Origin: Brachypodium distachyon
Taxonomy: Eukaryota; Streptophyta; Magnoliopsida; Poales; Poaceae
Assembly: GCF_000005505.3 (NCBI RefSeq)
Contig: NC_016131.3
Span: forward strand, 48,345,355-48,409,354
Reading direction: 5' to 3'
Length of the DNA: 64,000 nucleotides
Shown: piece by piece, positions 1-8,360 of the stretch
Layout of the letters: each line of letters begins with the position of its first letter
Numbering within the stretch: position 1 is the first letter of the stretch
Notes under the pieces: generated by a model
What the model was told of the DNA's origin: nothing
Database searches by the model: none
The model's input: only the letters and a program-made list of their open reading frames with translations
Position numbers and translations under genes: made by a program

Positions 1-19
1 TACGATGATATATACGTAC

Positions 20-182
20 CTCTGTGGCCTTGGCAGACGGGGTTTGGAGAGCTAGCTGCCACGAAGTAGTAATAGTTGGCCTCGTCGGCTCCTCCTCCTG
101 CTGCTGCGGCTGCATGGGCGATATCGACAGACAATGCTTGGGAGAAGAGAAGCAGTAGCAGTAACGCCTCAAGGGGAGCCAT
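20..182 (-). CDS. First exon of a secreted protein, probably a nepenthesin-type aspartyl protease (partial, runs off the window)
   Basis: Read on minus from ATG at 182, the frame gives 54 codons plus one base and stops at a good donor (AG|GTACGT) at position 20. The rest of the gene lies left of the window. Residues 1-25 form a signal peptide with a run of six leucines. The mature start then has the pattern YYYFVAASS..P..VCQGHR. That resembles the region just after the signal peptide in grass aspartyl proteases of the nepenthesin type, which have a short tyrosine/valine stretch followed by a VC.G.R motif. The catalytic DTG and DSG motifs would lie in later exons and cannot be seen, so the family call rests on a short resemblance. 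It gains some support from a decayed aspartyl protease 3' end at 17580-17871 on the same strand. The signal-peptide exon itself is convincing; the enzyme identity is tentative. Confidence 0.5.
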
Positions 183-280
183 TAGTTGCGAGCTAGCTGC
201 CTGATGATTAGCTTAGTGACTTGTGTGTGCTGTGTCTTTGATGGATGGATCGATGCAATTCCTCTTGCAACTCTGCCTGT

Positions 281-287
281 TATATAT
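281..287 (-). promoter_or_regulatory. Probable TATA box of the left-edge secreted protein gene
   Basis: A TATATAT stretch lies about 100 bases upstream of the ATG at 182 on minus, in a sensible place for a transcription start near 250. It rests on sequence likeness only. Confidence 0.35.
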
Positions 288-784
288 TGATAGACGGGGG
301 GCACGATGGCTAGCTAGGGTTAGTTAATTACTTACATGTAATTAGGGTTTCCTAAGTGAAATACATTACATATGACAGGCCAGCCAGACACACTAGCTAC
401 CCTGCGCCGGTCCCGGCCGTGCAGTACTACGGATTATACTTTGCACTCCATATATATTAGACCAAAAGTGTGTATATATGTTCTCTAAAGGAATATAAAC
501 AGATGAGTGCATGCCACATTTGCGAGGGAACAAACATAGTCAAGTACTCAAGTCCAGATCCCTCGAATATATAATCATATATGGTGACTGTTATCTGTGA
601 CTTTGATTTTATATAGTGATCCACGAGATGCTGCGTGTGATGTTAATTAATCTGGATATTGTCCCTCCTGGCAATCTTCCCCTCATCATTCCAACCTTCT
701 TTTGTTCAGCATCAACCCTTTGCCCTTGCTTCTTCTTCTTCTTTTCCGCGCTAGCTTCAGGTGCAGGGTGGAGGACCGGAGGTA

Positions 785-871
785 CTCTCTCCGATTCATA
801 TTAATTGTATTTAGACATAGATACATCCATATTTGAGCAAATTTGATATAATTAATATGGATAGGAGGGAG
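785..871. mobile_element. Small Stowaway-like MITE
   Basis: The 87-bp element is flanked by TA on both sides. It opens with CTCTCTCCGATTCATATTAA and closes with the near inverse complement (AATATGGATAGGAGGGAG). The inside is AT-rich. TA target site and CTCCCTCCG-type ends are diagnostic of Tc1/mariner-derived Stowaway MITEs. Confidence 0.7.
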
Positions 872-1383
872 TACCAAATTTGGCTATAGCAACGAAAAGA
901 AGCCCTATATACAAACTTATTATCACTGAAGCAGCGCTGAAATGTCTTCAGAACAACAAAAAAATCTAAGTTTACACTGTTAGCAATTTTTCACCTCTTA
1001 TATTACTAATAAATAGATACCTTACTTCATGTAATTTCAATTTTCACTTCCATGCCTCTATATATTTGGACCAGTTCTTATTATTCCATCGTCTAAACTG
1101 ACGAATATGCCACGATGGATGCGGCACCATCATGATGGTCTATAGTAATTAATATATAAGATCGTGTTCCCGTGTTGTTCTTCCTTCTTTTTTACACAAT
1201 TTTCATTTAATGCGGATCGTATATATGTCTCTTTTCTCTTTGCGTGTGTTGCCACCTAGCTGCGAGGCGCATCAAACGATCCTGGTGTGGTGATCCACAA
1301 AACCTTATATTAAGAGTGTATATGTACTACAGCATCATTGCATGCACATCGATCGGCGTCATTTTCCTTTCATTTATATACAA

Positions 1384-1462
1384 CTCCCTCCGTTTCGATA
1401 TTCTTTTCGTTGTTTCAGTTAAAATTTGAACTAAAACTACGTCAAAAATTAGGAACGGAGGA
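1384..1462. mobile_element. Degenerate Stowaway-type MITE
   Basis: The left end CTCCCTCCGTTTCGATATTC is clear. The right end (TTAGGAACGGAGGAAA) is a decayed inverse complement, and the TA flanks are not preserved. Confidence 0.45.
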
Positions 1463-1970
1463 AACAGATGATTTTGGTACGTGATTAAGGTACATTCACA
1501 CCCGCAACCTAATTAATGTAATTAATATGTGCTATATTAGTCGACCTGAAAAAGTTACTTCTCAGTCAACACAGTAGCTTTTCATTGGACACTAACAACC
1601 TTCTCGTCAAGAGCACTAATCTCATGCTTAAATTAATCAAATCTCGGATGGTTATTAGGGGCAACTTAGAAATACATAGTTAGCCGAGCCAAAATATAAA
1701 AAAAGTAGGAAATAATTATGGCTGCAGTACAGTTCCCCTGCTTCAGTGTGACATATCTCTTCCATGCTAAAGCTGGAAAAAAAACAAAGATGCTTAATTA
1801 AGCTATCCCTTGTGTGAGTCCAAAAATATTAGCCGGGCGGCGTCGACGGCATAGAGACGACATCATGCCTATCTAAGTACGTAGAGACGTAACAGAAGCT
1901 CGCAAAACGCAGCAAGAAGTACGTTAATCCAACAAGAGGTAATAAGCTAAAGCTAGCTAGCCGATCAGTA

Positions 1971-2669
1971 ATGGCGCGCGCACCACACAACGACGACGAC
2001 AAAGCGCCGCCGTTCCGGTGCCTGGACTTGGCGCGGCTGGTGGTGGCGGCGGCGATGACGGTGCTGATCGTGGCGGTGACCGCGTACGCCGTCACCGTCG
2101 TCCTCCGGCCCGGCGAGCTCTCGCTCTGGGTCATCGGGGGCTCCGTCTCCGTCACCCGAAGCGACGACGTCAGCAGCAGCAGCAGCAGCAACCTGACGCC
2201 GACGACGGCCATGCCGTACAACGCCAGCCTCGGCCAAGCGCTGACCTTCCAGCTGGCCGTGCGCGCCGTGAACCCGAGCGGCCGCGTCCGCATCTACTAC
2301 AACGGCACCGTCGCCAAGCTCTGGGCCGGGAACTCCTCGGGCCAGGTCAACAGCTTCCTCGGCTTCCCTTTCAGTGACGTGGCCCTGGCGCCGCAGTCCA
2401 CCGTGGACTCCGCCGTGCTGGTGAACACGTCGGCGGCTGTTCGCTCCCAGCTGGACTACTTCCAGAAGCTCGGCGACGGCATCGGCAGCGTCAACGGCTC
2501 ATGGCTGGTGCTCAACGGCACCCTTACCGTCGAGAACTACTCCGGCCACAACCTGCCCGCCGTGCAAGCCATCTACTACTGCTCGCCCCTCCTCGTCGGC
2601 GGCGATCCGGACGACCAGGATAGGGACGTGTCCTGCACCAAGACTCCACCGGCGGCCGCCCGCCTGTGA
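1971..2669 (+). CDS. NDR1/HIN1-like (LEA_2) membrane protein, 232 aa
   Basis: Single-exon frame from ATG 1971 to TGA. The protein has a short cytosolic N-terminus rich in Asp (residues 1-19), one hydrophobic segment at about 20-44 and a large C-terminal, probably apoplastic part. That part carries at least seven N-glycosylation sequons (for example NAS, NGT, NSS, NTS, NGS, NYS). This is the layout of the NDR1/HIN1-like family, whose LEA_2 domain is a beta-sandwich on the outer face of the plasma membrane. Members are linked to pathogen response and to plasma membrane-cell wall contact. A second, shorter member lies at 4642-5226 on the same strand, so this is a small tandem cluster. A serine run at about 66-72 is encoded by an AGC repeat. 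The family call is good, but the immune role of this copy is inferred. Confidence 0.8.
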   Translation: MARAPHNDDDKAPPFRCLDLARLVVAAAMTVLIVAVTAYAVTVVLRPGELSLWVIGGSVSVTRSDDVSSSSSSNLTPTTAMPYNASLGQALTFQLAVRAVNPSGRVRIYYNGTVAKLWAGNSSGQVNSFLGFPFSDVALAPQSTVDSAVLVNTSAAVRSQLDYFQKLGDGIGSVNGSWLVLNGTLTVENYSGHNLPAVQAIYYCSPLLVGGDPDDQDRDVSCTKTPPAAARL

Positions 2670-2898
2670 TCCGCACACATCGGTGATATATGCATGTAAA
2701 TTTGTTTTTCCCCTTCCCAAATGGTGAATGATGTAATCTTATTCCGCACTTTGCAAATTCAGTTACGAGTATAATGGATTTTTTATCTAAGGATTTTTGT
2801 TAAATAATCCATATATTTTACTGTGTTAAATAAAAACCATTTGTTGTTTTAATTTCTCAGAACTACGCTGCCGCTTGACATGTTGAAAATCAACGGTA

Positions 2899-2954
2899 CT
2901 CTCTCCATTCCGAATTAACTGACGTGGATTTGTATAGATTCAGGATAGAGGAAG
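2899..2954. mobile_element. Very short Stowaway-type remnant
   Basis: 56 bp flanked by TA, with CTCTCTCCATTCCGAATTAA at the left and a decayed complement ending AGAGGAAG at the right. Confidence 0.35.
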
Positions 2955-3026
2955 TACATACTAAGTTGTTTCAATTCAACATTTTCGTGTAGTATACTTT
3001 TCGTCCGTAAATGGTCTAATTCAATA

Positions 3027-3261
3027 CTCTCTCCGTTCCTAATTAATTGGTGCCGGCTTTTTTTTCAAAAAAACCCCTGTAAATTCCTGAAATAAACATG
3101 CAGTCCACGTTCTATTGGAACTTTTGCGAACCCCCCTGTAAATTTTCAAAATTAACGGACAGTCACGTTTAATTGAAGATGTGGACTGCATGTTTATTTC
3201 AGAAATTTACAGGGGTTTCTTTGCAAAAAGGTCGGCGCCAATTAATTAGGGACACAGGGAG
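3027..3261. mobile_element. Hairpin-forming Stowaway-type MITE, 235 bp
   Basis: TA flanks on both sides, CTCTCTCCGTTCCTAATTAA at the left and AATTAATTAGGGACACAGGGAG at the right. The arms are long: the stretch with CCTGTAAATTCCTGAAATAA at about 3075 returns inverted near 3194-3220, so a transcript would fold into a hairpin of roughly 100 bp per arm with mismatches. Confidence 0.75.
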
Positions 3262-3683
3262 TACAATTTATACCCAATGTTACATCTGAATCTGGCTCCG
3301 CTACTGAAGACAATGCTCAAATACTGATCCATGCAACCACCTCAGATAGACGTATGCCCAAGGAGTGAGTCGCCATTTCTTGATCTAATTTTGTCTTGTA
3401 TATCCAAATGAAGAATAGATCGACCCGTCACTGCAGCCACCTTTCACCTAGGCCAAACCCGACGCCACCGTCTGGGGAGGAATGCCTCAAAACGGTTGGA
3501 TCCGTCACGTCCGACAACGTCATCTGCCATGGGCTTCGAGAGCAATTAATGCATGACGGCGCCCCTGCCATGTGCAACGTGACATTGGGAAACAACATAC
3601 TACATTGATCCACCGTGCTTAAAAAAATTCTCATAGTCTAAGCTAATTCAATCCACACATAAAAAAGCTAAAAACTGCTCAAG

Positions 3684-3936
3684 CATTACTACAGAAAACC
3701 CCTTCCATGACCCCCTCCAGTGGCGGTTGAAACGGGCCCAATAAAACACCGTCGCGTACCGGAGGCGGCACCTACGAGCGGTACCAGTGGCGGGGATTTT
3801 GCCCGCCATTGATGCCCTATGACCACCCATGGCAGGGATTTTGCCCGCCACAGGTGGTAAAACACCAGTGGCGGGCATGATCACCGCCACTAACCCTGTT
3901 TTTCAACCGCCACTGGAGGGATTTTCTGCAGTAGTG
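3684..3936. mobile_element. Short non-autonomous CACTA-like element, 253 bp
   Basis: The ends are CATTACTACAGAAAACCCC and its near inverse complement GGATTTTCTGCAGTAGTG. CACTA transposons in grasses begin CACTACTACA; here the third base has changed at the left. Copies of a CCAGTGGCGG / CCGCCACTGG motif lie inside both ends, as in the larger CACTA element at 15330-17248. The flanking triplets are AAG and GAG, a target duplication with one mismatch. Confidence 0.65.
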
Positions 3937-4641
3937 GAGATTTAAACATGAGATTCGTGCTACTATGTGCAAAGAGATATCAACTACAAGAGACGAGAAG
4001 ATCTTGATCAGATGACTATCATCTTCGACAGGAAATTAACTTTTTCTAAGTTGACTGAGGCATACTCTTCAGTCTCTGCTGCTTATTACAAAGTGAGGTA
4101 CAAAGTGGTCGGAAACAACGAAAAACACGAAGGCACAAACATCTAATTCAATCCACACATAAAGAAGCGATAGAATTCGAATCTATGGTACTGCTGCCTC
4201 TCCTTTGTGACTTTTGATTAATATAGTGCGCCACGAGATGCTGCGTGTGATGTTAATTAATCAATTATCGGATGTCCGGCCAATTGACGCAATTTTCCCG
4301 GACAGATACTTGTGCTTTCTTTGGGGTTCTTTCTTTTAACATCAAATCATGCTTTGGGTAGTGTTAATTTGCTTTTTCTTTCTCTTTTTCTAGTGTGCTT
4401 AGCGTATCGCCGGAGTGATTAGCGTATGCCGTGACGTGGAGTGGCTGGGAATCGAGGACATGAATGTTAAGAATTAATGTGCTTTCCTTAATTAACTATT
4501 GCACCCGAGTACGTACACTTAACTTGAATTATTCGAACTGGAGCATGCAATATGCAACTAATGCAGCAGCTAGCTATACAAGGCACGCATGCATATGCAC
4601 CGTCGACCGGACACTTCGTACTAAATTTGTAAACCACGGCT

Positions 4642-5226
4642 ATGGCCGACGACCAGCTGAGAAAACCCAGCTGGCCCATCAAGAACTACATCCTGGCGGC
4701 TCTGGGCGGGACCCTAGCCGCCACGGCCATCGTCACCGTCGTCTCCATCGTCCTCAGCCCGGCGCACATCACCTTCGACATCACCAAGTCTTCGAGCAGC
4801 TTCACCAACAACGGCACCACCCAGTCCCTGAACCTGACCATCACGGCCACCAACTTGAGCAGACGGCGTGCCGCGGTGCGGTACCAGAGCGTGTTCGTGG
4901 ACCTGAAGAACAGCTCCAGCGCCTCCGGGAAGGACGCTATCCACGCCCAGCTCGACGACGCGAAGCCGGACGCCGGGACTTACTTCAGAGCCGGGTCTCT
5001 GCCGGTGGACTTCAAGGCGTCGGCGGTCCTCGTGGTGGGCGACCTGGCGCAGGCCTTCGCCGGCAACAGGGAGAGCAGGGGCGGGTTCACGGTGGTGGTC
5101 ATGGCGCAGGTGCGGTTCAGGGTCGTCGGGAAGCTGCGCACCAGGCTGTATGATATCAGGGTCTCCTGCAAAAATGTCCTGTTTCCCGTCGACGGAGGGT
5201 CGGCGCCAACCAAATGTACTGGTTAA
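4642..5226 (+). CDS. NDR1/HIN1-like (LEA_2) membrane protein, 194 aa
   Basis: Single exon. Residues 1-15 are polar and cytosolic, and 16-38 form one membrane-spanning helix. The remainder is a LEA_2-type beta-rich domain with sequons NGT, NLT, NLS and NSS. The end shows the family's typical Cys-containing terminal strand (DIRVSCKNVLF). The ATG at 4642 is chosen because the N-terminus KPSWPIKNYILAAL leads directly into the helix. It is a paralogue of the 232-residue protein at 1971 but quite diverged and without the N-terminal Asp run. The role is probably at the plasma membrane or cell wall face; the exact function is unknown. Confidence 0.8.
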   Translation: MADDQLRKPSWPIKNYILAALGGTLAATAIVTVVSIVLSPAHITFDITKSSSSFTNNGTTQSLNLTITATNLSRRRAAVRYQSVFVDLKNSSSASGKDAIHAQLDDAKPDAGTYFRAGSLPVDFKASAVLVVGDLAQAFAGNRESRGGFTVVVMAQVRFRVVGKLRTRLYDIRVSCKNVLFPVDGGSAPTKCTG

Positions 5227-6298
5227 TAACTTAATATTGCGTGCATGTATTGTCTAATGTCTATTGCAGACGGTGTTGATCTCCCCTTTCTTTCTTCATG
5301 TGTGTGGATCTGCATTAGTTATTTCTTTTGATTCTTGTGGTTTCATTTCCTGAGATCTCAAATGTATACTCATACGGTCATACACAACTTATTGGCGAAG
5401 AATTGATGTGTTGATTTATTCCGTTCCTTCATATATATATATGGATTGATGTGCAGGAACTCGAAGAGATACTAATAGTATGTCGGTGTCTCCGTTCCTT
5501 CATATCTCTTATTGTTGTAATTTTTTTTTGTCATGGATGATCATGCATATTATACACAGTTCTTTGATCAATTTACATCCTTGATGGCTTTCTAAACCAG
5601 ACGTCATAAATGAATAAGATTATAATCGATCAGTGACTAGCTTGGAGCTTTGAAGCCAACACTTTCAACAAATACACGACACATGCATGTACGTGGACAT
5701 TGACTGATATCTAGCAAAGGCGCGAGATCATGGGTTTTCACCCGGAGATTTCTTGGCATCTGGTTGGCCACAATTTTGGGAAATTTTCTGATGGGATTAT
5801 GAGGTAGGTGGTTAAGATTCCATAGGCGCCAATACTTTGGCAACCGACCAAGTGAAGACCAAAATCCTATTGAGTTCCAAAAATTTGGCAATTCAAAATG
5901 TGGACACAAACCTAACATGCCCGAAGTGCACTTTCTGTCGAAACCGTCGTGCTGATATCCATCGGCTCTACTGGCCTATTGGCGCATGCACTCGTGATGC
6001 TAGCCGGCTCCAGCTGACACAGAGAGTCGTTGGAGAAATGCTGGAAGGGAGCGACGATGCAGCGAGTCAAATGCTTGTGAGATGGGCAAGCCTAAGATGC
6101 TGCCTAAAATCAGCATGAATCGACATTGTATTTTAATTTACGTGCAATCATGAAATTAAAGACAGAAGGCACCGGCCCTGATTCCTCGCTTTTTGGGTGG
6201 AGAATTTCTTGGAGATAAAAGGAAATATCCGTTCCAAAAGGAAACTAAAGAAAAGATTCATTGGATAGGAAAGGAGAGGCCAATGGATGCTGGTTTCC

Positions 6299-6600
6299 TT
6301 TTTTTTTGGAAACACAGTACAGACGCAAGCACTCACACGCACGAAAGTACACTCACCCCTATGAAGGCACGCACGCACACCCTATCTCTATGAGCACCTC
6401 CGAGAGACTGAGCCACCGGCCGATCATCTTGAGATTGACGAAGTCACCGCAGACGTCTCGTAGTTGACGGGTACGTCACTCCAACTGAAAGCACAACTCC
6501 GGTTAAAGTCTGGACTAAATCCAGGAAATGCGAGCATCCATGCCAAGTCTGAAACTTGAATCTGGGTGGGCTGGTTTCACCACAAGTCACCAACCACCTG
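6299..6600 (-). mobile_element. Probable non-LTR retroelement (SINE/LINE) 3' end, antisense
   Basis: The segment opens with a T-run, which would be the poly(A) tail on minus. It continues with ACTCACCCCTATGAAGGCACGC, GAGCACCTCCGAGAGACTGA and a CTTGAGATTGACGAAGTCAC block. I recognise this pattern as a dispersed cereal repeat that usually ends in a sequence like TTTGAACCCTGGTGGGCTGG; here it is decayed (TTGAATCTGGGTGGGCTGG). Class and borders are uncertain. Confidence 0.4.
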
Positions 6601-6870
6601 AGATACGCTCAGTTCGCATGGATGCTGGTTTACAGGGAATGAAGAGATCAATATAGAAATTAGTACTAATATCTTTTTTACTTTTTTGGTACTGCCCCAC
6701 AAAGAGTTCACAATGACAAAAGTATCAAGGCATCTACTATCTTTGTTGGGTTCCACGCATTTACCATACTTCTGGAAGATGGCGCACCAAAATCCGATGA
6801 GATCGATATTCATTACATTGTTTAATGTAGGATAGATGTGCATGTGTATCTGTGAGCGTTTACGTTTGTA

Positions 6871-7088
6871 CTCCCTCCGTCTCATAATATGAGGCACGCA
6901 TGCATCCCTAAATCCTCAATTTGATTAATTAAATATGCATGTTTCTTAACAAAAAGTACACATTAGATTCGTTATCGAAAGAACTTTCCAATTAATGATA
7001 TAATTTTTTAATTATTTAATTTATATTTAGTTATCTAAATTGACAATCTAGGGATGTGTGCATGCCTCGTATTATGGGAAGGAGGGAG
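6871..7088. mobile_element. Stowaway MITE, 218 bp
   Basis: TA on both sides, left end CTCCCTCCGTCTCATAATAT, right end ATTATGGGAAGGAGGGAG. Sub-terminal inverted blocks GAGGCACGCATGCATCCCTA and AGGGATGTGTGCATGCCTCG confirm the palindromic layout. Confidence 0.85.
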
Positions 7089-8360
7089 TACTATGTTTCT
7101 AAAAAAACAATTTCCGAGATGTAAATGGAACAAAGTTGAATTAGGTAGGTTTGGTCCTTATGGCCGTGTACGGTTGATCGAGGAAGCTTGCTGTCCAATT
7201 CAGAATAGTGTTAATTGGAGGTGGGCTAGCTATAAATTAATAAAGCAAGGAGCCTCCATAATTAGGTTCACCCAATGTAAAATTAGATTATGCTTTGATT
7301 AAAATATACATGACATGTGTTCCAGGGTACGTGCATATCTCTTTGGAGAAGCTATCTGTCACGGATCTTCGAAGTTTTGGTGGAACTTGAGAGAATTAAT
7401 TAAACCTTTAGATGCAACCTGAGCACCCATATTTGTATGGCAATCTTATATAGTAGTACTCCGGGAGTACCTTGTTGCGTGAGCTAGCTGTCTGTCTTCT
7501 AGATTGATTCTATGTGCTGAATCCCAAGGCACTTCTAAATGCATACATAAAATGCCGTGGAAGATCGCAACAACCGGTCTGATTCGTCTTGGGTTTGATT
7601 CCCCCACAAAGAGATAAAAGAGAACAGCTACGTATGAAAGACGAAAGCTCGTGAGTACTTAATCACGAGCTACGTACATCATCGTACTACCAAAGACGAA
7701 AGCTCGTAATATATTAGTCAATCACACATGATTAGCTCCATTGCTTTGGATCGATTCGAAAGCTCGTACCTAATTAACAAGTTGATCACGAGCGTCGACG
7801 CAGATAGGGCATATGGGATGATGATTATTTCATGTACGTCCACACATCATTAGCTCCAGCTTTTGAATCGGACAGATTAATTGATGGAAGATCGGGCGCG
7901 AATCTAAAACCTTGCGGGTGGAGCACGCGATGCAATTACAACGTTATTATTAATGGGTTTGTTATATCTAAATCGACTGATATTTAGTTAGAGATAAGTT
8001 GATTTTTCACCCATTAGATATGGTCTATGTTTTAAGATTCAGGACGAACAAGAAAAAATGAAGAGTGAAATGGTATCCATATGTTAATCTAACGGCTAAA
8101 ATACATCAACTGAGATTTAAACCTTAATTTTGCTTAAAATTCAGTAGAACTGAGATATAGCCACACCCATTAATTAATTGCAACAATGTCTGGCGTGTGA
8201 GCTTAATTTGCATGTCATCGGATCCATCCATCTCCGGGCTCAAACGTACTACTGCTACAAAAGCGTATAGAGCTAGGCATGCATTCATGGCTCTTGCAAA
8301 TTTAGCTTTTAGCATCATCGATCTATAGCAAGCAAGCTAGGTAGTACTAACAACGACGAT

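Larger units (their letters stand above)
183..1970. other. Intergenic region with two small MITEs
   Basis: No gene could be supported here. The short open frames lack homology-like features, splice logic and grass coding composition. A Stowaway-like element sits at 785-871 and a partial one at 1384-1462. Bases 596-652 are nearly repeated at 4204-4262. The last 50 bases or so should contain the 5' leader of the NDR1/HIN1-like gene at 1971. Confidence 0.6.
2670..4641. other. Intergenic region between the two NDR1/HIN1-like genes, holding MITEs
   Basis: It contains the 3' UTR of the first gene, a tiny MITE (2899-2954), a long-hairpin MITE (3027-3261) and a short CACTA-like element (3684-3936). 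An element of about 30 bases (CTAATTCAATCCACACATAAA) occurs near 3644 and again near 4144. No further gene is supported; the open frame at 4464-5153 is a shadow of the gene at 4642. Confidence 0.6.
5227..8360. other. Intergenic region with a retroposon-like segment and a Stowaway MITE
   Basis: No gene is supported. It holds a possible non-LTR retroposon 3' end (about 6299-6600) and a Stowaway element (6871-7088). In 7635-7800 the decamer GAAAGCTCGT occurs three times, twice next to CACGAGC-type sequence, and a TTAGCTCCA motif occurs twice. The last 100 bases or so before 8361 carry the leader of the DUF594 gene. Confidence 0.55.

Noticed and set aside
4464..5153. Open frame of 229 codons overlapping the second NDR1/HIN1-like gene
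   Set aside because: The other frame gives a clear LEA_2 membrane protein; this one is Arg/His/Gln-rich shadow translation of GC-rich coding DNA.
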